Shown: positions 25,276-35,735, counted from the first letter of the stretch. The stretch is DNA of 35,913 bases from Gammaproteobacteria bacterium (GCA_003567685.1 PWYW01000021.1:1-35913), one strand, 5' to 3'. The notes: generated by a model not told the origin, from the letters alone. Translations and numbers: made by a program.

Positions 25276-27433
25276 TTTTCTGCTCGATGAGCTGAACGAC
25301 GCTCAGCGCCAGGCGGTCACCGCCACTGATGACGGCCACGTGCTGGTTCTGGCCGGGGCCGGCTCGGGCAAGACCCGGGTACTGGTCCACCGCATTGCCT
25401 GGCTGATTCGCGTTCATCATGTTTCACCGATGGGCCTGCTGGCGGTGACCTTCACCAACAAGGCTGCCGGTGAAATGCGCGGACGGGTGGCCGAGCTGCT
25501 GCAACTGCGGCCCGACGGCCTGTGGATTGGCACCTTTCACGGCATCTGCCACCGCTTGCTTCGCATGCACGCCAGCGAGGCCGGCCTGCCCGAAACCTTC
25601 CAGATTCTGGATTCGGACGACCAGTATCGGCTGATTCGCCGGGTGATTCGCGAGATGGGGCTGGATGAGGGCGAGTTCCCGCCGCGCCAGGTTCAGGGTT
25701 TCATCAACAGCCACAAGGATGAGGGCCGACGACCCAGCCAGATCGACTCGGTCGATTACAGCTTCCAGGCTCGCCAGATTGAGATCTACCGCCAGTACCA
25801 GGATTACTGCGAGCGCGCCGGCCTGGTCGACTTTGCCGAGTTGATGCTGCGCGCCCTGGAGCTGCTGCGCGACAACGACGCCCGCCGAGCCCACTACCAG
25901 GCCCGTTTCAGCCACATCCTGATCGATGAATTCCAGGACACCAACACCCTGCAGTACGCCCTGGTGCGACTGCTGGCCGGCAACCGCAACAGCCTGTTCG
26001 TGGTCGGCGACGACGACCAGTCCATTTACGGCTGGCGCGGCGCCCGGGTGGAAAACGTGGCCCATTTCAGCCGCGACTATTCGCCCGAGATGATTCGCCT
26101 GGAGCAGAACTACCGCTCGACGGCAACCATCCTGGAAGCGGCCAACCGGGTGATTGACCACAATGCTGAACGCATGGGCAAGAACCTGTGGACCGAGGGC
26201 GAACGCGGCGAAGCCATCCAGGTGTTTACCGCCTATAACGCCGAGGAAGAAGCTGATTTTGTGATTGCCCGCATCCAGGACTGGATCGAGCAGGGCGGCA
26301 AGGCCTCGGACGTGGCCGTTCTGTATCGCTCCAACGCCCAGTCAAGGCTGTTCGAGCAGGCGCTGCTGCGGGAAGACATTCCCTACCGGGTTTACGGCGG
26401 CCTGCGCTTTTTCGAGCGCGCTGAAGTGAAGGACGCCATGGCCTACTTGCGGCTGGTCCACAACCCGCATGACGATACCGCCTTCGAGCGGGTGATCAAC
26501 GTGCCGGCCCGTGGCATCGGTGAGCGCACCGTGGCCATGATTCGCGACCAGGCTCGCAGCACCAGCCAGTCGCTCTACCAGACCGCCGTCGACCTGGTCG
26601 AGCGACAGGGTTTCACGGCCCGTGCCGGCAACGCAGTGAGCGGTTTCCTCGCCCTGGTCGGTGAGCTCTCGCGCGACCTGGCCGATCAGTCGCTGGGCCA
26701 GGTGATGCAGGCCGTGGTCAAGCGCTCGGAGCTGGTCGCCTGGTACCAGAGCCGGGAACCGGCCGACCGGGCGGAGGCGCGCGAGGAGAACCTGGCCGAA
26801 CTGGTTCGTGCGGCCGATGGCTTTGGCCAGCCTTTCGAAGACGAGCAAGCCGGCTTGAGCCCGATGGCTTCCTTCCTGGCCCAGGCGGCCCTGGAAGCCG
26901 GCGAGCACCAGGCCGAGCGCTGGGAAGACTGCGTGCAGCTGATGACATTGCACTCGGCCAAGGGGCTGGAATTCCCGCTGGTGTTTCTGGGCGGCATGGA
27001 GGAAGGGCTTTTCCCCCACCAGAAATCCATCGAAGACCCGTCGCGCCTGGCCGAAGAACGCCGGCTTTGCTACGTCGGCATGACCCGGGCCATGCAGCGC
27101 CTGGTAATCAGCCACGCGGAATCACGCATGACGCATGGTCAGACCAATTTCTCCCGCCCCTCGCGCTTTCTCAATGAAATCCCGGCCGAGCTGACGGAGC
27201 ACCTGCGGCCCGGCCTGAAAACAGCGCCGGCACGCCCCGCCGGACGCAGCGGACCCGGCTCGGAGACGGGTGGCCTCAGGCTGGGCTCGCAGGTCCGGCA
27301 CCCGCGCTTTGGTTTGGGCATGGTCGTTACCATCGAGGGCCAGGGCGAGAACGCTCGCATTCAGATCAACTTTGAAGACGCCGGCCCGAAATGGCTGGTT
27401 CTGGGTTACGCCACCCTGGAAATCATTCGCTGA
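25265..27433 (+). CDS. uvrD: DNA helicase II (UvrD), superfamily 1A
   Basis: ATP-driven 3'-5' helicase for mismatch and nucleotide-excision repair. The 722-residue protein shows all SF1A motifs: AGAGSGKTR (I, 30-38), TFTNKAA (Ia), DEFQDTN (II), GDDDQSIYGWRGA (III), LEQNYRST (IV), LHSAKGLEFPLVF (V) and YVGMTRA (VI). A C-terminal Tudor-like tail contains VRHPRFGLGMV. By comparison with E. coli UvrD (MDVSYLLDSLN), the sequence DVSFLLDELN points to TTG 25265 as the start; GTG 25253 and TTG 25250 are alternatives. The start overlaps the purD 3' end by 11 bases, so the purD nonsense codon could lower its expression. Confidence 0.94.
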   Translation: MDVSFLLDELNDAQRQAVTATDDGHVLVLAGAGSGKTRVLVHRIAWLIRVHHVSPMGLLAVTFTNKAAGEMRGRVAELLQLRPDGLWIGTFHGICHRLLRMHASEAGLPETFQILDSDDQYRLIRRVIREMGLDEGEFPPRQVQGFINSHKDEGRRPSQIDSVDYSFQARQIEIYRQYQDYCERAGLVDFAELMLRALELLRDNDARRAHYQARFSHILIDEFQDTNTLQYALVRLLAGNRNSLFVVGDDDQSIYGWRGARVENVAHFSRDYSPEMIRLEQNYRSTATILEAANRVIDHNAERMGKNLWTEGERGEAIQVFTAYNAEEEADFVIARIQDWIEQGGKASDVAVLYRSNAQSRLFEQALLREDIPYRVYGGLRFFERAEVKDAMAYLRLVHNPHDDTAFERVINVPARGIGERTVAMIRDQARSTSQSLYQTAVDLVERQGFTARAGNAVSGFLALVGELSRDLADQSLGQVMQAVVKRSELVAWYQSREPADRAEAREENLAELVRAADGFGQPFEDEQAGLSPMASFLAQAALEAGEHQAERWEDCVQLMTLHSAKGLEFPLVFLGGMEEGLFPHQKSIEDPSRLAEERRLCYVGMTRAMQRLVISHAESRMTHGQTNFSRPSRFLNEIPAELTEHLRPGLKTAPARPAGRSGPGSETGGLRLGSQVRHPRFGLGMVVTIEGQGENARIQINFEDAGPKWLVLGYATLEIIR

Positions 27434-27444
27434 CAAGGAACCCC

Positions 27445-28167
27445 ATGAGCAAGCACGATGCCGCCTGGCACAAGACCATCCCCAACCGCGAACGCCTGAT
27501 TTTCGCCCTTGACGTACCCCACCTCGACCAGGCCCGCGGGCTGGTCAAGGAACTCGGCGACAGCGTCCAGTTCTACAAGCTGGGACTGGAGTTTTTCCTG
27601 AGTGGCCACTACTTCGAACTGGCTGCCGAGCTCAAGGCCCAGGGCAAGCGCATTTTTGCCGACCTGAAGCTGTTCGACATTCCGCCCACGGTCGGACGGG
27701 CAGTGGCCCAACTGGCCCGCCATGACGTCGATTTCCTCACCGTGCACGGTAATGACAGCATGCTTGAAGCGGCCGTGGCCGCGCGCGGCAAGATGGGCAT
27801 TCTGGCGGTGACCGCGCTGACCAGCCTGGACCGGGGCGACCTGGACGACCTGGGCTTTGACTGCGACGTGGAAGCACTGGTGCTGTCGCGCGCAAAGCGC
27901 GCGCTGGCCCTGGGCTGCGCCGGGGTGATCTCATCCGGCCTGGAGGCGGCTGCCCTTCGCCAGGCGGTCAACCCGGCCCTGACGGTGATTTGCCCGGGTA
28001 TCCGACCGGTCGACAATACCGATGAACAGAAACGCACCTTGTCGGCCGGCGAGGCCTTTGCCGCGGGTGCCGACTACATCGTGGTGGGCCGACCGATTCG
28101 TGATGCCGCGTCGCCGCGGGCAGCAGCCGAGGCCATCCAGACAGATATAGATAACTATTTCAATTAG
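27445..28167 (+). CDS. pyrF: Orotidine 5'-phosphate decarboxylase
   Basis: Decarboxylates OMP to UMP, the last pyrimidine step, as a TIM-barrel dimer. The 240-residue protein has the catalytic motif FADLKLFDIPPTV (the Asp-Lys-Asp array), an N-terminal IFALDVP strand and the phosphate-binding PGIRPVD with VVGRPIRDA near the C-terminus. The start ATG 27445 has a strong AAGGA site and lies 11 bases after uvrD, so it is in the same transcript. A terminator follows at 28283-28319. Confidence 0.95.
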   Translation: MSKHDAAWHKTIPNRERLIFALDVPHLDQARGLVKELGDSVQFYKLGLEFFLSGHYFELAAELKAQGKRIFADLKLFDIPPTVGRAVAQLARHDVDFLTVHGNDSMLEAAVAARGKMGILAVTALTSLDRGDLDDLGFDCDVEALVLSRAKRALALGCAGVISSGLEAAALRQAVNPALTVICPGIRPVDNTDEQKRTLSAGEAFAAGADYIVVGRPIRDAASPRAAAEAIQTDIDNYFN

Positions 28168-28282
28168 TTACAGGCCTTATATAAATCGCTTGATAAGGTT
28201 GCCTCGCCAAGCTATTATTTGTTCGGGCTTTCCACGCGGATGTTGCCCAAAGTCAACAATCAACAATGACAACAAAACGCTT

Positions 28283-28319
28283 GCCGGGCCAGCCATCTTG
28301 GGTTGAGCCCGGTTTTTTT
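28283..28319 (+). terminator. Intrinsic terminator after pyrF
   Basis: GCCGGGC (28283-28289) pairs with GCCCGG (28307-28312), followed by seven Ts (28313-28319). CCA/TGG inside the loop can add pairs. It ends the purH-purD-uvrD-pyrF run about 115 bases past pyrF. The bases before it (28168-28282) are AT-richer and hold no gene. Confidence 0.75.
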
Positions 28320-28333
28320 AGCCGTTGGCCGAA

Positions 28334-28342
28334 TGGTAGAAT
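28334..28342 (+). promoter_or_regulatory. Extended -10 promoter for plsB
   Basis: TGGTAGAAT, an extended -10, lies just after the pyrF terminator and 27 bases upstream of the plsB start codon. No clear -35 hexamer, as is common for extended -10 promoters. Confidence 0.5.
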
Positions 28343-28369
28343 GCAGTTTGATTCCGTGCGGACGCCACC

Positions 28370-30880
28370 ATGCCTGAGACGTCGATGCCAAGGCGGCTGT
28401 ATTTCAAGGCCCGCCGACGCTGGCTGCAACTACTCGGCTGGCTGTTGCATCTTTGGGTACGCACCACCGTTCTGCCGGAAGAGCTGGATGAACTGCAGCT
28501 TGACCCCGAACGGCCGGTCTTCTACGTCCTCGATAACTATGCGCTGACCTCACTGCTGATCCTTGATCGCATTTGTGCAATCAATGGCTGGCCGCGCCCG
28601 GACCGGGTGTTCGAGCGAGAGGATGTCTGGTTACCACGCAGCTATGGCGCCAACCGCCGCTCGTCAGGCTGGCTGTTCTCGCGCCAGCAGGCCCGTCGGC
28701 ATTCGAAAATGCTGGCGCGCCTGGTTGATGCCGGCGCCATCCATGCCGGCAGCGATCTGCAGATTGTCCCCGTTACGGTGCTGATTGGTCGTGCCCCTGA
28801 CAACGAAGACAGCCTGTTCAAGATCCTTTTCTCCGAAAACTGGAACGTTGGCGGGCGCTTCCGGCGCTTGTTGTCGACACTGGTCAACGGTCGAGCGACC
28901 ATGGTGCAGTTCGCTCCACCCCTGGACCTGCCTCGGTTGTTGGAACAGACCGACAGTGATGAGCAATCGCTTGGCCGCCTCAGCCGCGTCTTGCGCGTCC
29001 ACTTCAAGCGGGTTCGAACCGCAGCAATCGGGCCGGACCGCTCGCACCGACGAACCCTCGTCGAAAGGTTGATACGCACCGACGAGGTGCAGCAGGCCAT
29101 CGCGGCCAAGAGCCGCCGCGACAAGATCAGCCTCGACAAGGCCGAAAGACAGGCACGCAGCTACGCCCGAGAAATTGCCGCCGACTATTCCTATACCGCC
29201 GTGCGGGTGCTGGATCTACTGCTGACCTGGTTCTGGAACCGGATTTACCGTGGCGTGCAGGTCTTCCACTTCAGTCGCTTTCGCGATGCCTCTGCCGGGC
29301 ATGAAATTGTCTATGTCCCGTGCCATCGCAGTCACATTGACTACCTTTTGCTGTCCTACCTGCTTTATCACCGCGGGTTCGTGCCGCCACACATTGCTGC
29401 CGGCATCAATCTCAACATGCCGGTGGTTGGGTCGATCCTGCGACGCGGCGGTGCGTTCTTCCTGCGGCGATCGTTCCGCTCTCAGCCTTTGTATGCGGCG
29501 GTATTCAACCAGTACGTCTCGCTGATCCTCAGCCGCGGCGTGGCGCTGGAGTATTTCATCGAAGGTACGCGCTCGCGCACGGGGCGGCTGCTGCCCCCTC
29601 GGGCCGGCATGCTGTCGATCACCGTGCGGGCTTTCCTGCGGTACCGCAACCGGCCGGTGATGTTCCAGCCGGTCTATATCGGCTACGAGCGGCTGGCCGA
29701 AGGCAATGCTTACATTCACGAGCTGTCGGGCCATCAGAAGAAACCAGAGTCCTTGTCAGACCTTCGCAACGTCGTCAACATCCTGCGCAAGAATTACGGC
29801 GAGGTTGCCGTGAGTTTCGGCAAGCCAGTAATGTTGAACGATCTTCTCGACAAGCACCATCCGGCCTGGTCCGAGGAAACGCTGGACGTGGACAGCAAAC
29901 CCAAGTGGCTGCCCGGCCTGGTTGATGACCTGGCCGATCAGATTCTGGTCAACATCAACGGCTGTGCGCACGTCAACCCGATTAATCTGCTGGCAAGCGC
30001 TTTGCTGGCCAGTCGCAAGCACGCGCTGGATGAAGACGACCTGCTGCAGATGATTGACTTGCTGCGCACCATCATTCTTCAGACTCGCAGCAACCCACTG
30101 ATCACGGTGACCGAAAAATCGGCCCAGGAAATCGTCGATTACGGGCTGGAACTCAAGATCATCGAGCGCCAGCCTCACCAACTGGGAACCATCATTCGGA
30201 CGGATCCGACCTCGGCGGTATTACTGACCTACTTCCGAAACAACATCGCACACCTGCTGGCCCTGCCCTCATGGATTGCGAGTTGCTTCCTGAACAGCCA
30301 GACGGTTCGCGAGGCCCGCATTCATAGTCTGTCGACCCTGGTTTACCCGTTCCTGAAACGGGAGCTTTTCCTGGGTTGGTCTGAAACCGATGTACCCGAC
30401 GCGGTAGCCAGTTGCATCGAATGCCTGAACGAGCAGGGCCTGCTCAAACGCAGCGGTGAGCGACTGCAACGGAATCCGGGCGGCAGCGATCAAACCTATT
30501 ACCTGCGTCTCCTGGCGCATAGCCTGATCCAGACCTTCGAGCGCTATTTCATCACGGTATCCGTTCTGGTCAAGAACGGCTCAGGGCTCATGTCGCGGGG
30601 TCAACTCGAACAGCTCTGCATCCTTTGTGCGCAGAGAATCTCGATACTCCACGAGTTCGAGGCACCAGAATTCTATGACCGAACGCTCTTTCGTCAATTC
30701 ATTGATTCGCTGACCGCAAGCGGGATACTGGGTCGTGACGAGAACGGTTGTCTGACCTTCGACAACCGGCTGGAACAGTTTGCCCGCGACGCCCGCTTGA
30801 TTCTCGGCAAGGAAGTGCGTCACACCATCATCCAGACCGCACCCGAAGTCCTGGAACTGGAGAGTGATTCAGCCGCCTGA
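28370..30880 (+). CDS. plsB: Glycerol-3-phosphate acyltransferase
   Basis: Inner-membrane enzyme adding the first acyl chain to glycerol-3-phosphate in phospholipid synthesis. The 836-residue length is typical of PlsB. Acyltransferase motifs are in order: CHRSHIDYLLLSY (His319, Asp324), GGAFFLRRSF, FIEGTRSRTGR and a later PVYIGYE. A long C-terminal region with no other enzyme signature is also family-typical. The start MPETSMPRR is at 28370; an in-frame ATG five codons later is an alternative. It is convergent with the DUF465 gene, 11 bases apart. Confidence 0.95.
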   Translation: MPETSMPRRLYFKARRRWLQLLGWLLHLWVRTTVLPEELDELQLDPERPVFYVLDNYALTSLLILDRICAINGWPRPDRVFEREDVWLPRSYGANRRSSGWLFSRQQARRHSKMLARLVDAGAIHAGSDLQIVPVTVLIGRAPDNEDSLFKILFSENWNVGGRFRRLLSTLVNGRATMVQFAPPLDLPRLLEQTDSDEQSLGRLSRVLRVHFKRVRTAAIGPDRSHRRTLVERLIRTDEVQQAIAAKSRRDKISLDKAERQARSYAREIAADYSYTAVRVLDLLLTWFWNRIYRGVQVFHFSRFRDASAGHEIVYVPCHRSHIDYLLLSYLLYHRGFVPPHIAAGINLNMPVVGSILRRGGAFFLRRSFRSQPLYAAVFNQYVSLILSRGVALEYFIEGTRSRTGRLLPPRAGMLSITVRAFLRYRNRPVMFQPVYIGYERLAEGNAYIHELSGHQKKPESLSDLRNVVNILRKNYGEVAVSFGKPVMLNDLLDKHHPAWSEETLDVDSKPKWLPGLVDDLADQILVNINGCAHVNPINLLASALLASRKHALDEDDLLQMIDLLRTIILQTRSNPLITVTEKSAQEIVDYGLELKIIERQPHQLGTIIRTDPTSAVLLTYFRNNIAHLLALPSWIASCFLNSQTVREARIHSLSTLVYPFLKRELFLGWSETDVPDAVASCIECLNEQGLLKRSGERLQRNPGGSDQTYYLRLLAHSLIQTFERYFITVSVLVKNGSGLMSRGQLEQLCILCAQRISILHEFEAPEFYDRTLFRQFIDSLTASGILGRDENGCLTFDNRLEQFARDARLILGKEVRHTIIQTAPEVLELESDSAA

Positions 30881-30898
30881 CGGTTCGCCAATCAGGCG
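30874..30898. terminator. Symmetrical hairpin shared by two convergent stop codons
   Basis: CGCCTGA (30874-30880) and TCAGGCG (30892-30898) form a perfect 7-base stem with an 11-base loop. The stem contains the plsB TGA and the DUF465 stop on the other strand, which pair with each other. No T-run follows on either side, so it may work as a weak bidirectional terminator. Confidence 0.4.
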
Positions 30899-31095
30899 CC
30901 GAGATCAGGGATAAGGTGGGATTCCCAATAGGCAATTTGGTCTTTCAGCCGGAGCTTGCGCTTTTTCATGCGCGTGAGCTTGAGCTGGTCGGTAGCCGGA
31001 TCATCACTCATCACGGTGATGGCGTCGTCCAGGTCACGATGCTCTTCGCGTAACCGGGCCAGCTTTTCCTCAATGTCCGCGTCTGCGGTCGACAT
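30892..31095 (-). CDS. DUF465 (YdcH-like) small protein
   Basis: A 67-residue, highly charged helical protein. The pattern [12 protein letters not shown] then [22 protein letters not shown] is that of DUF465, a two-helix coiled-coil family of unknown function. No signal peptide. The start [11 protein letters not shown] at 31095 has AGGAG upstream; the 44 extra codons in the open frame are antisense to the ttcA start and are rejected. It is divergent from ttcA, with their 5' ends touching or overlapping, and convergent with plsB. Confidence 0.85.
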   Translation of the reverse strand: MSTADADIEEKLARLREEHRDLDDAITVMSDDPATDQLKLTRMKKRKLRLKDQIAYWESHLIPDLGA

Positions 31096-31138
31096 GGTTA
31101 AAATGGCTCCTGGTGAGGATGAAGGATCTGGATTCGAC

Positions 31139-31975
31139 ATGGGCGGGCAGCCAATACCCTTGCGCCTGACTGACGCCCCTCGGGGCGATGCGCGCAAACA
31201 GAAATATAACACCGACAAATTGATCAAACGTCTTCGCCGCCAGGTCGGCCGGGCCGTAATGGACTATGACATGATCAACGAGGGCGATCGAATCATGGTT
31301 TGCCTATCCGGCGGCAAAGACTCCTACGCCATGCTCGATCTGCTGCTCAGCCTGAAACGATCCGCCCCGGTCGACTTCGAGCTCATTGCGGTCAACCTCG
31401 ACCAAAAACAACCCGGCTTCCCCGCCCATGTGCTTCCCGAATTCCTGGAGGGGCTTGGTGTTCCGTGGCACGTCATCGAGAAAGACACCTATTCGGTAGT
31501 GAAGCGGATCATCCCCGAGGGCAAGACAACCTGCGGGCTTTGCTCACGCCTTCGCCGTGGCACCTTGTATGAGTTTGCCCGAAAGCATGGAATGACCAAG
31601 ATTGCCCTCGGCCACCACATGGACGATATCGTTGAGACTTTCTTCCTCAACCTGTTCCATGGTGCGTCGCTTAAAGCCATGCCGCCCAAACTACTCAGCG
31701 ATAATGGCCAGCATGTGGTGATTCGCCCCCTGTCTTACTGCCGTGAGAAGGATCTTGCACGGCTGTCGTCAGTGCGAGGGTATCCCATCATTCCCTGTAA
31801 TCTCTGCGGAAGCCAACCAAAACTCGAGCGGCAAAACATCAAGGCAATGCTGGCCGCGTGGGAGCGTCAACAGCCCGGTCGTACGGAGAATATCTTCCGT
31901 GGCCTGGGGAATATCGCGCCTTCGCAGTTGTGTGACCGGTCGTTATTCGACTTCACCGCGCTGGGTAAGCTCTGA
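31139..31975 (+). CDS. ttcA: tRNA 2-thiocytidine biosynthesis protein TtcA
   Basis: Makes 2-thiocytidine at position 32 of some tRNAs, using ATP and a cysteine-bound iron-sulfur cluster. The protein (278 residues from this start) has the PP-loop [13 protein letters not shown], the CxxC motif [12 protein letters not shown] and a second cysteine pair PCNLCGSQ, plus [15 protein letters not shown]. The start is uncertain: 31139 is used here because about 27 residues precede the conserved [10 protein letters not shown]; ATGs at 31103 and 31094 are possible but run into the divergent DUF465 start. There is no following gene for 349 bases. Confidence 0.93.
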   Translation: MGGQPIPLRLTDAPRGDARKQKYNTDKLIKRLRRQVGRAVMDYDMINEGDRIMVCLSGGKDSYAMLDLLLSLKRSAPVDFELIAVNLDQKQPGFPAHVLPEFLEGLGVPWHVIEKDTYSVVKRIIPEGKTTCGLCSRLRRGTLYEFARKHGMTKIALGHHMDDIVETFFLNLFHGASLKAMPPKLLSDNGQHVVIRPLSYCREKDLARLSSVRGYPIIPCNLCGSQPKLERQNIKAMLAAWERQQPGRTENIFRGLGNIAPSQLCDRSLFDFTALGKL

Positions 31976-32324
31976 GCAGCAGAGGGCCGATAGCGATGGA
32001 GTGCCTCCCCCAGCCCGGACAACTCATGATTCTACGCACGTCCCTCACGAGTTCATCAATAGCCAGGCAGGTGGCGGGTACGACTGTCAGTTATCTTGCC
32101 AAGCCATCCCCCGGGTCTCCCTCTATTCGGCTGTGGCGTCCCTGGAAAGGGCCCGGCAGGGATATTTGGCCGGGAACCGGATTGGTTCTAAACTGGTCAA
32201 GCAAGACTCAAACGACGATCCTGTGAGACCCGTCAGGTTCGGGACCCATCTGCTGCGGAAACGCGACGATCGCCCGAAACCATGGGTTTCCGGGGCGGGA
32301 AACCTTTAGTCAGGGAGATTCATT
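31976..32324. other. 349-base gap without a supported gene
   Basis: Between ttcA and the solenoid lipoprotein. An open frame here is GC-biased, lacks start signals and looks like noise. Near its end, GGTTTCC (32285-32291) and GGAAACC (32298-32304) form a hairpin just before the ribosome site GGGAGA of the next gene. No clear sigma70 promoter was seen, although the lipoprotein gene should need one. Confidence 0.55.
32285..32304 (+). promoter_or_regulatory. Leader hairpin before the solenoid lipoprotein gene
   Basis: Perfect 7-base stem GGTTTCC/GGAAACC with a 6-base GC-rich loop, ending 20 bases before the start codon and followed by TTTAG. It could be a weak terminator for ttcA or a translational control structure; which one is not known. 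Confidence 0.3.
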
Positions 32325-33050
32325 ATGCGAAGCTGGATCGTTACTGCCATGTTGGCGTTCTTGGTTGCCGGCTGTGGCGGCATCAATCAACCCATCCAGA
32401 TCGAGCCCGATTCCACCATCGACCGGGATCTGAGCTCGGTCAACGGTGCAATTCGGATTGGACAAAGCAGCCGAATCAATGGCGATGTCAACAATGTCAA
32501 CGGGGCCATCCATATTGGCAATGAGGTGGCACTGGGTTCGGTCAAATCCGTCAATGGTCGAATCCAGCTCGGCTCGGGCGTACGCTCCGGCGCAGTCGCG
32601 ACAACCAACGGGGCTCTGGATATCGGACCGAATTCAATCATTGACGGCGACGTGTCCACGATCAACGGCCGTTTGCAATTGGCCGAGTCAGTTCAGGTCA
32701 GCGGCACTGTCTCAACGCGAAATGGCATGCTCGGGATTGCCTCGGGGAGCAGGGTCGACGGCAAGGTTTCGACAGGCAATGGCGCTCTTGAGGTGGTCGG
32801 CTCGACTGTCGGCGAAGTAGAAATTGGTGCTGGCCGGCTGTCGCTGCTGGAGGGGACGCATGTTCGGGGCGACGTCACAGTGAGGGCATCTGGTCGACCG
32901 GGCAGGGACGAGCCATCGCTTGTGGAAATCGGTGTCGGTACGGTCATCGAAGGCAGCCTGATTATTGAACGCCCGGTCACCCTCAGGGTTCATGAATCGG
33001 CCAGCATCGGGCACATCGAAGGTGCCGAACCAGAATTTTTCAGCGACTAG
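32325..33050 (+). CDS. Lipoprotein with seven Asn-Gly repeats, predicted beta-solenoid (bactofilin-like)
   Basis: A 241-residue protein. The signal ends in lipobox VAGC (Cys17), so it is lipid-anchored. Asn-Gly pairs fall at residues 40, 59, 77, 95, 114, 133 and 152, spaced 19, 18, 18, 19, 19 and 19. Each repeat reads roughly VNGxIxIGxxSxxxGDV, with alternating hydrophobic residues. This is the pattern of a one-turn-per-repeat beta-helix, related in style to polymer-forming (bactofilin) domains. After residue 155 the repeats continue more loosely to the acidic C-terminus. GGGAGA precedes the ATG. It is convergent with the DUF3465 gene. Function is unknown; a structural envelope role is inference. 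Confidence 0.85.
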   Translation: MRSWIVTAMLAFLVAGCGGINQPIQIEPDSTIDRDLSSVNGAIRIGQSSRINGDVNNVNGAIHIGNEVALGSVKSVNGRIQLGSGVRSGAVATTNGALDIGPNSIIDGDVSTINGRLQLAESVQVSGTVSTRNGMLGIASGSRVDGKVSTGNGALEVVGSTVGEVEIGAGRLSLLEGTHVRGDVTVRASGRPGRDEPSLVEIGVGTVIEGSLIIERPVTLRVHESASIGHIEGAEPEFFSD

Positions 33051-33057
33051 TCAGTGA

Positions 33058-33086
33058 CCCGCCCCCAGCGGGATGCCGGGGGCGGG
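33058..33086. terminator. Strong GC hairpin between convergent lipoprotein genes
   Basis: CCCGCCCCC (33058-33066) and GGGGGCGGG (33078-33086) form a perfect 9-base stem with an 11-base loop. It lies between the two convergent stops. No T-run is present, so it may terminate with help or act as a barrier in both directions. Confidence 0.55.
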
Positions 33087-33089
33087 AAT

Positions 33090-33494
33090 TCAATCGTAGC
33101 GTTGGCCGTTGTGGATAATCCAACCGCCACCACCCGGTTGTGCCGGGTCGGCATGGGTCAGCAAGATATCGCCGCCACCACCGTGAAATTCGTAGCGGCC
33201 CTGGAACTGGAGCATGTCACCTCGCTCCGCCGGCACGGGACCGCTGTCGCCGATGTTATGCCGAACCATTACCGAAAAATTTTCCTGAATCCTCACCAGG
33301 AAGCGCTGACTGCCTCCGCTTGGGCTGAAAGCCTGCACCACGGTTCCATGGCCGTTCAGCCAGATGCCGGTGCGCCCATCGGCAAAGGCATCAATCAATC
33401 GCTCATTATCAGGCAGCTCATCCGACGCACAGGCCACGAGCAAAGCCGTCACTACTGAAACCACGACAAGAACAACCCCGAAGCGTCTCATCAT
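33090..33494 (-). CDS. DUF3465 lipoprotein
   Basis: A 134-residue protein with a lipoprotein signal ending LLVAC (Cys about 22). The mature part fits DUF3465: GHGTVVQAF, QRFLVRI, VRHNIGDSGPV, GDMLQFQGRYEF and the terminal GGWIIHNGQRYD. Members are secreted or envelope OB-fold-like proteins of unknown function. The start is at the paired ATG 33494/33491, just after a strong AGGAGG; the 55 codons upstream in the open frame lack any ribosome site and are not used. Confidence 0.85.
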   Translation of the reverse strand: MMRRFGVVLVVVSVVTALLVACASDELPDNERLIDAFADGRTGIWLNGHGTVVQAFSPSGGSQRFLVRIQENFSVMVRHNIGDSGPVPAERGDMLQFQGRYEFHGGGGDILLTHADPAQPGGGGWIIHNGQRYD

Positions 33495-33880
33495 GCAGTC
33501 CTCCTTTTTTTCCAAGCGTAACAGATTTACTGGCAAATTCCCTTCATTGAACCAGAGAGACGAATCATTCCGAACCAATTGCCGTGTTTCCGGATGATCC
33601 GATCTATCGCGAGGCGCGAGCGGCATGGCCCACGCCTTCGCGTGATAAGCCTGCGACACCCTTCCAGCATCAGACCCGTCATCGTTTACGACGGTCAGAC
33701 CGACGCCTGAATTCTGTTCACGACCAATAGACTGATCGAGATGTGCGGAAGTTCATGAAGAAACCTGCAGGAAGAACGATCTGAGGGGGCTGGATCAATA
33801 TCAGTTACAAGACCCGACACGAAAAAACCCGGCCAGGAGGCCGGGTTTCAACAAGTACCGTCTTTCGTCCGGGAGCTGAA
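33495..33880. other. 386-base gap without a supported gene
   Basis: Between the DUF3465 gene and atpC. Apart from the atp terminator at 33822-33848 it holds only scattered short inverted repeats (for example CCGTC/GACGG near 33680). The promoter of the DUF3465 gene should lie here, but no clear hexamer pair was found. Confidence 0.55.
33822..33848 (-). terminator. Intrinsic terminator of the ATP synthase operon
   Basis: On the minus strand, AACCCGGCC and GGCCGGGTT form a perfect 9-base stem around TCCT, followed by TTTT. It lies 33 bases past the atpC stop. The opposite strand also has a short T-run, so it could work both ways. Confidence 0.85.
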
Positions 33881-34306
33881 CTAGCGCTTGACCTGCTTGC
33901 GAAAGCGCTCGAGGGCGGCAAGCTGGGCCATTGCCTGGGCAAGCTGGGCCTGGGCCTGAGCCACTTCCATGCCGGCTGACCGATCAGCCAAGGCTTTTTC
34001 AGCCTCTTCCTTGGCCTTGACTGCCGCCGCCTCATCCAGATCACCGGCCCGCTGGGCGGTATCGGACAGCACCGACACCAGGTGCGGCTGGATTTCGAGC
34101 ATGCCGCCGGATATGTAGTAGAACTCTTCCTCGCCATCGGGGCGAATGACCCGGACCTGGCCAGGGCGCAGACGAGTCAACAGCGGGGCGTGACGCGGGG
34201 CAATACCCAGATCGCCCTGCTCACCCGGAACGATGACCATCTTCGCGTCACCGGAAAAAATTTCCGCTTCGGCGCTGACGATGTCGCAATGAATGGTGGA
34301 TGCCAT
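33881..34306 (-). CDS. atpC: ATP synthase F1 epsilon subunit
   Basis: Central-stalk subunit of F1, which couples rotation to catalysis and can inhibit ATP hydrolysis. The 141-residue protein has the N-terminal beta-sandwich ([23 protein letters not shown] in parts: [11 protein letters not shown] then [19 protein letters not shown]) and an Ala/Gln/Glu-rich C-terminal helical hairpin. The start at 34306 and the length are normal. It is 34 bases after atpD, as in other ATP synthase operons, and ends with TAG before the operon terminator. Confidence 0.95.
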   Translation of the reverse strand: MASTIHCDIVSAEAEIFSGDAKMVIVPGEQGDLGIAPRHAPLLTRLRPGQVRVIRPDGEEEFYYISGGMLEIQPHLVSVLSDTAQRAGDLDEAAAVKAKEEAEKALADRSAGMEVAQAQAQLAQAMAQLAALERFRKQVKR

Positions 34307-34340
34307 GGGCTAATTCCTGTTGTCAGTGGTCAGGCCGCCT

Positions 34341-35735
<1,395 letters not shown>

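Noticed and set aside
28266-28547. Open frame of 93 codons starting in the pyrF-plsB gap
   Set aside because: It runs through the pyrF terminator and then out of frame across plsB.
32150-32200. Sigma-E-like promoter (GGAACC with TCTAA nearby) before the solenoid lipoprotein
   Set aside because: The spacing between the two parts is about 8 bases, far shorter than the 15-17 expected.
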